Position numbers and translations under genes: made by a program
Notes under the pieces: model-generated
What the model was told of the DNA's origin: nothing
Database searches by the model: none
What the model saw: the letters and a program-made list of their open reading frames with translations, nothing else
Origin: Bryocella elongata
Lineage (GTDB): Bacteria; Acidobacteriota; Terriglobia; Terriglobales; Acidobacteriaceae
Length of the DNA: 64,000 nucleotides
Reading direction: 5' to 3'
Assembly: GCF_900108185.1 (NCBI RefSeq)
Contig: NZ_FNVA01000001.1
Coordinates: forward strand, 1-64,000
Shown: one piece after another, positions 52,539 through 61,100 of the stretch
Position numbering within the stretch: the stretch's first letter is position 1
Layout of the letters: every line of letters starts with the position of its first letter

Positions 52539-55500
52539 ATGAAGATTTGGAGGCCACGGAATTCCTGGCCGCAACGTACCCTGCAGCGAGGCTCGGCGGC
52601 GACGCTGTTGCTGGCAGGGCTGCTGACCTTCCAGCCAGCGAACCTCCCGGCACGCGCTCAGTCGATCGGCGCCAGCCTTGTCGGGGCCATTCACGACAGC
52701 AACGGCCGGTCGATCCGCACCGCAACGATCACCGTCACCAACACCGCGACCAACGCTCGGACCGTCCAGAAAACCAACGACCGCGGCGAGTACACCTTGC
52801 TCGACCTCCAGCCCGGCACCTATTCGCTCCATGTCGAAGCCGATGGCTTTCGTGGTTATGACCAGACGGACATCCGGCTCGACCTGAACCAGAACGCGAA
52901 CCAGGATGTGACGCTGCAGGTCGGCCAGCTGGACCAGGTCATCACCGTCAATGCCGACGTCTCCGGGCTCGATACGGTCTCCTCCCAGGTGAGCGATGAG
53001 GTGAACGGCAAGGAGTTGCGCGAGCTGCCGTTGAATACTCGCAACCCATACGCGCTTCTGGCCCTGATCCCCAGCTACTCCGGATCGACCGGCGATGACT
53101 ACAACTCCAACAGCTTTTCCATCAGCGGCGGCCGCCAGGGTTACCACGACACGCTGGTCGACGGAACGCCAGCGGGCTTTCCCACCGTCAACGGGAACTC
53201 AGGCATCGGAGTGTTTCCGTCCATCGACGCCATCGGCGAGTTCCATGTCCTCGCCCAGAACTTTCCGGCGGAGTACGGCAGGACGCTCGATGGCGTCGTG
53301 AACGTAGTCTTCAAGTCCGGCGCCAACCAGTTTCACGGCACGGCGTTCGAGTTCATCCGCAACTCCGCGCTGGACGCGAACACCTACTTCGCGAACCTGC
53401 ACAAGCAGCCCCTTCCGCTGTTCCACCGCAATCAATATGGTGGCGAACTGAGCGGGCCCATCTTCAAGGACCGCACCTTCTTCATGGTGTCGACCGAGCT
53501 GCTGCGCTCCAACCAGTCCACCGAAATTACCAACACCGTGCCCACGGATGCAGAGCGTCAGGGCGACTTCTCGCAGACCGGCGAGACGATCTATAACCCC
53601 TTCACGACCCAGTGCGCGGTCGTAGGACAGACGCCCTGCCAGCAGTACGTTCGCACCGCCTTCCAGAACAACATCATCCCCACGTCGATGCTGAGCCCCG
53701 TGGCGCTCAAGGCACTCTCCTACTATCCGGAGCCCAACGTTCCCGGAGCGACGGTAAACAACTTCTACGCGACAGGTGGCAGTCCCAACGCGACCACAGC
53801 GTGGGACGTCCGGGTGGACCACACGCTGAGCGAGCGTCAGAAGCTGTTCGTGCGCTACTCCAACCGCGTCTTCGAATCGAACCCCGAGAACCTGTGGCCA
53901 GGCAAGACCGCCGTGGCTGAAGGCCTGATCGACGGAGAGGACTTCTCGCGTGGTCTGACGGCCGCCTACACGCTGTTCCCCAAGTCGAACATGATCTTCG
54001 ACGTGCGGCTGGGCTTCTCGCGCACGCTCTATAACTACCTCAACAAGAGCCTGGGCTTCGATGAAACCACGCTGGGACTTCCGGCGAACATCAACCAGTT
54101 CGGTGGCACGCCGCTCTTCCCAGTGTTCTCGCCGCAGGCCTATACCGGGCTGGGCAACAACGGAAACCGCCACAACGCCTTCATGACCTACAGCCTGCTC
54201 TCGTCGCTGGCGTGGACTCATGGACAGCACACCTTCAAGTTCGGATTCGATGGCCGTCTGATTCGCGTCAACGACCATGAGAGCGCCGACAGCTCAGGCA
54301 ACTTCTCCTTCGGCACCAGTTGGACCCAACAGCCTAACAAGGCCGTTGCAGGACAGGGCGATGGTATCGCCTCCATGCTGCTGGGTCTTGGCACCGGCGA
54401 TATGATCCAGCACTACAAGGACGTTGCCACCCAGAGCTACTACTTCGCGGGATATCTCCAGGACGACTGGCGTATCCTTCCGCGCCTGACGCTGAACCTG
54501 GGACTGCGCTACGACATCGACGTGCCGCGCACCGAGCGCTACAACCGCATGAACTTCTTCAACCCCACGATCTCGTCTCCGCTGGCTTCCAGCGTGCCGG
54601 GGCTCGAAGGTGGACTGGTCTTCGTCGGCGTCAATGGGCAGAGCCGTCATCAATACAACATCGATGCGAACAACCTGGCGCCGCGGTTTGGCTTCTCATA
54701 CCAGGCTGCCAGGCAGACGGTGGTGCACGGCGGCGCGGCCATCGTGTACGGTCCCTCCGCTCAGGCGGCGGCAGGAACGGTAGGACCGTATGGCTTCCGC
54801 GTGCAGAACAACTGGATCAGCTCCGTCAACAACGACGGCATCCACCCGCAGAGCACCAGCCTGCTCGACAACCCCTTCCCGCAGGGCTTCCAGAATCCTC
54901 CAGGAGCCACAGCGGGGCTGCTCACGGGCGTTGGCGGGCAGATTGAAGGCGTGCTGCAAAACACTCCCACGCCGTACGTCGTGCAGTACTCGCTCGATGT
55001 GCAGCAACAGCTACCTGGAAACACGATCTTCGATATCGCCTACGTCGGCGATCGTGGACGCAAGCAGCAGCAGAGCCGCGAAGGTGGTATCGACTTCGAC
55101 CAGGTGCCCGCTGCAGAGATTCTTGCGCAGGGCGCGAACCTTCAGACCGCGGTGACGAACCCGTACTACGGTCAGATCACCACGGGCGGCGCCATCAACG
55201 GAACCACCACCACGGTGGCGCAGCTGCTCAAGAAGTACTCGCAATACACCAGCATGCTGCCCCTGTTCCTTTCGGGCGGCAACAATCAGTACGACGCGCT
55301 GCAGGTCCGTCTCAACAAGCGCTTCCGCCAGGGGCTGCAGCTCGAAGGCTCCTACGTCTGGGCGAAGAACTACGACAACGGCACCAATCATCAGGACAGC
55401 TTCAACCCGATGGCCGACTATGCGGTGACTTCGTATGACGTCCGTCAACGCTTCATCGTCAGCTACATCTACGATCTTCCCTTCGGACGCGACCGCCAGT

Positions 55501-55994
55501 TTGGCAAGAGCTTCAACGGCATTGAGAACGCTGTCCTCGGGGGTTGGCAGATCAATGGCATCACTACGCTGCAGGGCGGAAACCCTCTGCAGATCAGTGC
55601 CAGCAACAATCTCTCCACCTTCAATGTGCAGACGCTCCGCGCCGATACCAACGGCCAGAACGCGACGCTGCACGGCGACATCCATCAGCGGTTGAACGCG
55701 TACTTCAACAAGGCAGACTTCAGCCAGCCGCAGTCGTACCATCTGGGCAACGGTCCCGGCTACTACGACAACCTTCGCGGCCCTGGACTTGCCAGCACCG
55801 ACCTCTCTCTGTTCAAGGAGTTCCACGCGGTGGAGAGGCTGAACGTACAGTTCCGCGCCGAAGCCTTCAACGCCTTCAACCATGTACAGTTCGGCAATCC
55901 GGATACCGGGGTCACGGACGCGGGCTTTGGCACCATCACCTCGCAGAACAATCTGCCCCGGCAGATTCAGTTCGGCCTCAAGCTGCTGTTCTAA
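52539..55994 (+). CDS. TonB-dependent receptor, Oar-like (partner of phosphodiesterase)
   Basis: A 1151-residue outer-membrane receptor. A signal peptide (SAATLLLAGLLTFQPANLPARA) leads into a CarboxypepD_reg domain (LVGAIHDSNGRSIRTATITV, YTLLDLQPGTYSLHV). The plug contains ELPLNTRNPYALLALIPSY and SISGGRQGYHDTLVDGTPA. The large barrel ends in PRQIQFGLKLLF. ATG 52539 has AAAGGAAG upstream. A strong terminator follows at 56012-56040, then the phosphodiesterase gene. The pairing recurs in the decayed genes at 10739-13540, which suggests the two act together, perhaps on a phosphate diester. Confidence 0.92.
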   Translation: MKIWRPRNSWPQRTLQRGSAATLLLAGLLTFQPANLPARAQSIGASLVGAIHDSNGRSIRTATITVTNTATNARTVQKTNDRGEYTLLDLQPGTYSLHVEADGFRGYDQTDIRLDLNQNANQDVTLQVGQLDQVITVNADVSGLDTVSSQVSDEVNGKELRELPLNTRNPYALLALIPSYSGSTGDDYNSNSFSISGGRQGYHDTLVDGTPAGFPTVNGNSGIGVFPSIDAIGEFHVLAQNFPAEYGRTLDGVVNVVFKSGANQFHGTAFEFIRNSALDANTYFANLHKQPLPLFHRNQYGGELSGPIFKDRTFFMVSTELLRSNQSTEITNTVPTDAERQGDFSQTGETIYNPFTTQCAVVGQTPCQQYVRTAFQNNIIPTSMLSPVALKALSYYPEPNVPGATVNNFYATGGSPNATTAWDVRVDHTLSERQKLFVRYSNRVFESNPENLWPGKTAVAEGLIDGEDFSRGLTAAYTLFPKSNMIFDVRLGFSRTLYNYLNKSLGFDETTLGLPANINQFGGTPLFPVFSPQAYTGLGNNGNRHNAFMTYSLLSSLAWTHGQHTFKFGFDGRLIRVNDHESADSSGNFSFGTSWTQQPNKAVAGQGDGIASMLLGLGTGDMIQHYKDVATQSYYFAGYLQDDWRILPRLTLNLGLRYDIDVPRTERYNRMNFFNPTISSPLASSVPGLEGGLVFVGVNGQSRHQYNIDANNLAPRFGFSYQAARQTVVHGGAAIVYGPSAQAAAGTVGPYGFRVQNNWISSVNNDGIHPQSTSLLDNPFPQGFQNPPGATAGLLTGVGGQIEGVLQNTPTPYVVQYSLDVQQQLPGNTIFDIAYVGDRGRKQQQSREGGIDFDQVPAAEILAQGANLQTAVTNPYYGQITTGGAINGTTTTVAQLLKKYSQYTSMLPLFLSGGNNQYDALQVRLNKRFRQGLQLEGSYVWAKNYDNGTNHQDSFNPMADYAVTSYDVRQRFIVSYIYDLPFGRDRQFGKSFNGIENAVLGGWQINGITTLQGGNPLQISASNNLSTFNVQTLRADTNGQNATLHGDIHQRLNAYFNKADFSQPQSYHLGNGPGYYDNLRGPGLASTDLSLFKEFHAVERLNVQFRAEAFNAFNHVQFGNPDTGVTDAGFGTITSQNNLPRQIQFGLKLLF

Positions 55995-56011
55995 GCAGGC
56001 ACTTCCCCTTG

Positions 56012-56040
56012 GGAGCCGCTCCGGCGGCTCCTATTTTTTA
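56012..56040 (+). terminator. Rho-independent terminator after TonB receptor
   Basis: Perfect arms GGAGCCGC (56012-56019) and GCGGCTCC (56024-56031) with a TCCG loop, followed by TATTTTTTA. This is the clearest intrinsic terminator in the window. The phosphodiesterase gene downstream therefore relies on read-through or its own promoter. Confidence 0.9.
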
Positions 56041-56082
56041 TCCTGACAGCGGCGATCCAAAGTGCCGCGGAAATGAGTTGAG

Positions 56083-57435
56083 TTGAAGAGAGTGTCCGTA
56101 CTTGTTCTTGCAGCGCTGACGACCTGCGCTGGCATTGACGCCCAGGCTCCGTTGAAGGAAGCCGCGGCGGGGGCCCACGTAGTTGTCATCAGCCTGGATG
56201 GCTTTCCCGCCCGGGCTCTGCAGGACCCCATGCTGCCCATGCCTACCCTGCGCTCGCTGGCTGCGCGCGGAGCCAGCGCCACGGCGATGCAGCCCATCAA
56301 TCCGACCGTCACCTGGCCCAACCATACGGCGATGATCACAGGCGTCGATGCCAGCCAGCACCACGTCATGGCCAACGGCCTGATCGAATTTCCAGCCGAT
56401 CACGGCGAGCCGACGATCGAGCCATGGGTCGCGAAGGAGAAGTTGGTTCACGCGCACACGCTGTATGAGGCCGCAACGGAGAAAGGCCTCACCACGGCGC
56501 AGGTGGACTGGGTCGCCATCTACGGGGCCAAAGGCGTCACCTGGGACTTCGGCGAGAGGCCGGATGCCTCCGGCACGATCGCTCACGAGCTGGTCGCTCA
56601 AGGCACCCTCACGGCGGAGCAGGTGCGGCACTTCGGCGACGGCAGCAGCCCAGCCTGGCGTGACGAGATCTGGACCGCAGCTGCGGTGGACATCATCGAG
56701 AAGCACAAGCCGAACCTGCTGCTGCTGCACCTTCTGCAGACGGACACCCTGCAACATATGTACGCGCCGCTGACCCCGGCCGCTTACGCCGCCTATGCCG
56801 ATGCGGACGCCTGCATCGCGCGGGTCGTAGATGCGGTGCGGGAGGCTGGCCTGCTCGATCGCACAACCTTCTTCCTCGTCTCCGACCATGGCTTCGCGAG
56901 CTTTACACACACGATCCACCTCAACGTCGGCCTCGAGCAGCAGGGCTTCGTGCATCGCAGCGGTGATCGCTACACGGGCCCGGTCCTGATGAAGGCCGAA
57001 GGCGGTGCCGCGGAGATCTTCATTCCCGACACAACACAACGCGCAACGCTTGTACCAAAGCTCAAAGAGTATTTCGCTACGCTGCCCGGAGTCGCTCACG
57101 TCTACACCAACGCAGAGGCTCGCGCCATTGGACTTCCCTCGGAGCAGGATACCGACCAGGCGCCGCAGCTGTACCTTACTGCAACGCCCGACTATGCCTT
57201 CAGCGACGAGAGCGCCGCTACGTTGATCACTGCGCATCCCGCGGAAGGACAGCACGGCTACCTCAATACGGACTCGGACATGCAGGCGCTGTTCATCGCC
57301 TCAGGCGCACGCATCCGCAGCGGTGTGCACGTGGGCTCGATCTCGAACCTGCGCGTTGCTCCTACCATTGCGTCCGTTCTGGGCGTCCGTCTCGACCAGG
57401 CGCAGGATAGTCCCCTCAGCGAGATATTCCAATAA
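56083..57435 (+). CDS. Type I phosphodiesterase/nucleotide pyrophosphatase (alkaline phosphatase superfamily), exported
   Basis: A 450-residue periplasmic enzyme that should split phosphodiester or pyrophosphate bonds of nucleotides or lipids. Signal peptide MKRVSVLVLAALTTCAG. Metal ligands and nucleophile are visible in order: VVISLDGFPA (Asp), NPTVTWPNHTAMITG (nucleophile Thr), LLQTDTLQHMY (Asp, His), FLVSDHGFASFTH (Asp, His) and GQHGYLNTDSDM (His). The start is a TTG at 56083 because the only ATG nearby (56073) meets a stop two codons on; GTG 56092 is the alternative. A degraded homologue lies at 12362-13540. Confidence 0.9.
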   Translation: MKRVSVLVLAALTTCAGIDAQAPLKEAAAGAHVVVISLDGFPARALQDPMLPMPTLRSLAARGASATAMQPINPTVTWPNHTAMITGVDASQHHVMANGLIEFPADHGEPTIEPWVAKEKLVHAHTLYEAATEKGLTTAQVDWVAIYGAKGVTWDFGERPDASGTIAHELVAQGTLTAEQVRHFGDGSSPAWRDEIWTAAAVDIIEKHKPNLLLLHLLQTDTLQHMYAPLTPAAYAAYADADACIARVVDAVREAGLLDRTTFFLVSDHGFASFTHTIHLNVGLEQQGFVHRSGDRYTGPVLMKAEGGAAEIFIPDTTQRATLVPKLKEYFATLPGVAHVYTNAEARAIGLPSEQDTDQAPQLYLTATPDYAFSDESAATLITAHPAEGQHGYLNTDSDMQALFIASGARIRSGVHVGSISNLRVAPTIASVLGVRLDQAQDSPLSEIFQ

Positions 57436-57476
57436 CTTTGCGGCGCGGTCGTGATCGAGTTGTCCTGGCACTGTTG

Positions 57477-57500
57477 GGGAGCAGCGGAGATTCTGCTCCC
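57477..57500. terminator. Hairpin between convergent genes
   Basis: Arms GGGAGCAG (57477-57484) and CTGCTCCC (57493-57500) with an 8-nt loop lie between the phosphodiesterase stop and the convergent outer-membrane protein stop. There is no T-run, so its strength is uncertain. Confidence 0.45.
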
Positions 57501-57528
57501 TGGCAGGCCAGGCTCCGGAGCACGTTGT

Positions 57529-58098
57529 CTAGTGTCTTTCGCCGAATCGCAACACCACGCCCGCCGTCACCAGCAGGTTGTTCTGGTGCCCATTCACCCC
57601 ATTGGGGACCGTAGCGAGATAGTAGTCAGCCTGGACGGCTTGAATCGCAATTCGCGGCGTGACATCGATGAGCAGACCTCCGCCAACCGTCGCCGCGAAG
57701 ACGTTCTGCGACGGGCCGTATCCCTGCAACGAAATCATGGAGCCTGTGGCATGTGCGACGCCGACGGCAGCTTCGCCGTACGGCCTGAACCAGTGCCGCA
57801 CGGGTAAACCGGATCGCGCACCGAAGAGGTAACTGGTGAGGTTGAGATTGCTCGACGTACCGTTGATGGCGCTCGCCTGGGTGTCCGAGGCCTTGAACAT
57901 CGGCTCGAAGTGCGGGCTCAGGTTCCAAAGTACCGCACCACCTCCACCCTGCATGGTGAAGCAGCTGCAGCCGGCCGGCGGAGCGTTCGTATGCACGAAG
58001 TTGTAGTCGAGCGCGATCTCTATGGGTGGCTGCACCTGCTGCGAGCAAGCGGCCATGGACGCGCTGAAGAGTGACATGAGTACGAGAAACAAACGCAT
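57529..58098 (-). CDS. Outer-membrane beta-barrel protein, small
   Basis: A 189-residue exported protein with a signal peptide (LFLVLMSLFSASMAACS; a Cys at the end could make it a lipoprotein). Alternating amphipathic strands follow (PPIEIALDYNFVHTN, LTSYLFGARSGLPVR, GEAAVGVAHATGS, TVGGGLLIDVTPRIAI), ending in LLVTAGVVLRFGERH. This is the pattern of an eight-stranded OmpA-like porin-family barrel. ATG 58098 has AAGGAGGC upstream. Its start is 11 bp from the stop of the giant repeat gene, so they are likely co-transcribed. Confidence 0.75.
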   Translation of the reverse strand: MRLFLVLMSLFSASMAACSQQVQPPIEIALDYNFVHTNAPPAGCSCFTMQGGGGAVLWNLSPHFEPMFKASDTQASAINGTSSNLNLTSYLFGARSGLPVRHWFRPYGEAAVGVAHATGSMISLQGYGPSQNVFAATVGGGLLIDVTPRIAIQAVQADYYLATVPNGVNGHQNNLLVTAGVVLRFGERH

Positions 58099-58109
58099 CC
58101 GAAGCCTCC

Positions 58110-61100
58110 TTACTGCACGGTGAGGTTGACAGTGGTGGTGTGTGTGGTTGTGCTCGAAGCACCGGTCACAGAGATCGTGTAGGTGCGGGACGGGAGAGCG
58201 AATCCGCCGCCGCAACCACTGAGAGATGTGACCGCCGCACCCAGCAGGACGAACAGACTCAGCAAAGTGAGCTTGCGTCGGACAGTTCTCGGGAAGCGTC
58301 GGCGCATGAAGAACAGCGGAGACATCAATGCCAGGGCGATCGGTCCAGCCGGTCCGATTCGCCACGGTTCAAGAGCTGCAAGCGCTGATGTGGTCTGTAC
58401 CGTCATCACGCTGGTAGCAGAGCCGCTGCCCGGCGATACCGATGCTGGTGAGAAGGTGATCGTGGCTCCCGGCAGAGAGGTTGCCGTGAGTGTCACAGGG
58501 CTGGCCAGCGTGCCGTTGATCGACGTCACGGTGAAGGTGTAGCTCGCGGTCGAGCCACCGACCACCGTCACCGACGGAGGTGCGGCGGCCACGCTGAAGT
58601 CCGTGGCAATCGTCCCGGTACCGGAGAGCGCAGAGCTCTGCGGCGAGCCGGAGGCGTTGTCCGTGACGTTGAGCGAAGCTGTCAGCGCTCCTCCTGCGGC
58701 CGGGGTGAAGGTAACCGTGATGGAGCACATCGCGGATGCCGCGAGCGTTGCGCCGCAGTTGTTGGTTTGCGTGAAGGAGGAAGCGTTGGCGCCTCCAATG
58801 GCAATGGAGGAGATCGTCATCGGGCCCGTCCCGGTGTTACTCAATGTCAGGGTCTGGGTGGGATCCGAAGTGCCGTACGGCGTCGATGCAAAAGTGAGGC
58901 TTGCAGGCGTCAGCGATGCGATGGGGATCAGCGCTGCTGTAGCCGTGCCGGACAGCATCACTGTCTGCTGCGGTGTAGGAGCGTTGTCCGAAACGGTGAC
59001 CACCGCGGCGTTGGCTCCGAGAACCGTCGGCGCGAACGCAAGCGTGATCGTGCAGCTTGCGCTCGGAGCCAGCGTCGCACCGCAGCTGCTGCTCTCTGGG
59101 AACGCACCAGCATTCGCTCCACTCACCACGATGCCGCTGATCGTGAGCGTTGCTGTGCCGGTGTTCGTGAGTGTTGCCATCTGCGTTGCGCTGGTGGTCG
59201 CCAGCGGTTGAGCGCTGAAGGTCAGCGATGACGTGAGCGTGGCGTTCGGCGCTGTGCCGGTGCCGCTCAGCGCCAGCATCTGCGTGGTTGCGCTGCTGGC
59301 ATTGTCAGTCACGGTGAGCGTTGCAACATCAGCTCCCGTCGCCGTCGGAGCAAAGGCGAAGCTGATCGTGCAGCTCGAGCCCGCGGTCAGCGAGCTTCCG
59401 CAGGTGGTGCTCTCCGGGAAGACCGAAGCGTTCGCCCCACCCACCACGATGCCGCTGATCGTCAGCGTCGCAGTGCCGGTGTTGCTGAGCGTCGCCATCT
59501 GCGTTCCGCTCGTGGAGCCGACAGGCTGATTACCAAACGAGAGCGCCGAGGTGAGGCTCGCGTTCGGAGCCGTGCCGGTCCCAGTCAACGCAATCGTCTG
59601 TGTTGTGCCGGACGCGGCGTTATCCGTCACCGTCACCATCGCGGTGTTTGCGCCGGAGGCTGTTGGCGAAAAGCCAACGGTGATGGTGCAGCTCGAACCC
59701 GCAGCAAGAGAACCGCCGCAGGTTGTGCTCTCCGGGAAGGCCTGCGCGTTCGTGCCACTCACCGCAATGCTGCTGATCGTCAGCGTCGTAGTGCCCGTGT
59801 TCGTGAGCGTCGCCATCTGCGTAGCGCTGGAGGTTCCCACCAGCTGATTGCCGAAGGCCAGCGATCCGGTGAGGCTGACTCCTGGTGCCGTGCCGGTCCC
59901 GCTTAGCGCCACGCTCTGCGTCGTGCCGGAGGACGCGTTGTCCGTCACAGTGACACTGGCCATGTTGCCACCGGCGATCGTCGGCGCGAAGGCAACGGTG
60001 ATGCTGCAGCTTGCCCCTGCAGTGAGCGAACTGCCGCAGGTTGTGCTCTCGGGGAAGGCTTGCGCGTTCGTTCCAGTGACCACGATGCTGCTGATGGTCA
60101 GCGTGTCGTTGCCTGAGTTCATCAGGGTCGCGATCTGAGTCGCACTTGTCGTCCCGAGGGCCTGATTGCCGAATGCAAGCGAAGCGGTGAGGGTCGCATT
60201 CGGCGCCGTACCTGTGCCACTCAGCGCTACCGTCTGAGGAGAACCGGTGGCATTGTCACTCACACTCAGCGAGCCGCTGTACATCAGTGCCGCACCCGGT
60301 GAGAAGCTCACCATGATGTTGCAGCTGCCATTGGGTGCGATGGTCGTATTGGCGCAGGCGGTGTTGAGCGTGAACGCGCCTGAACCTCCAGTGATGGCGA
60401 TGGCCCCCACATTCAGCGCCGCATTGCCCGGGTTGGACAGCACGAAGACCTGGGGCGTCGTCAATCCCACGCTGGTGTTCGCGAAGCTGAACGGACTCGC
60501 CGGGCTGATGACTGCAAGAGCTGCACTGGCTGCTGCCCCTGTGCCCGTGAGCGAAGCGGTCTCCGTTCCGCCCTGGGCGTTTGACGAGAAGGCGAGAGAC
60601 GCCGTCGCCGACGTGGCTGTAGTCGGCGTGAACGTCACCTGCACAGCGCATGTTGCTGCGATCGCCAGGGAGCCCGTGCAGGTGGAGCTTGTCACGGTGA
60701 ACTCTGACGAGCCAGTGAGGATGTAAGGAGTCGAGCCGAAGACCAGCGGCGTGTTCCCCGTGTTCTCGATCGTTAGTGTCTGCACCGCGCTGGTGTTCAG
60801 CGTTTGCGTGCCGAAGGCCAGCAGGCCCGCTCCGCCCACCGAATACACATTGGTGTAGTTCGGGATGATGAGGTTTCCGTTGAGATCGGGCCGCGAGATG
60901 CCGATGGCCGACGCGAACGATGCTGTATTCGCCGGTGCGCCAACGCCGCCGGAACCGCTCCCGGCGAAGGTGGAGATCGTTCCTGAAGGTGTGACCTTGC
61001 GGACGACGTAGAACTCGCCGGCATAGCCTGGCTGTGTCGTCATGCCCATCACGTACACGTCGCCGGCGAGATCGGTGGAGACATAGTTCGCGCCGATCTG

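Noticed and set aside
53199-54278. 359-codon antisense frame over the second TonB receptor
   Set aside because: Composition follows the receptor's codon bias in reverse; no family feature.
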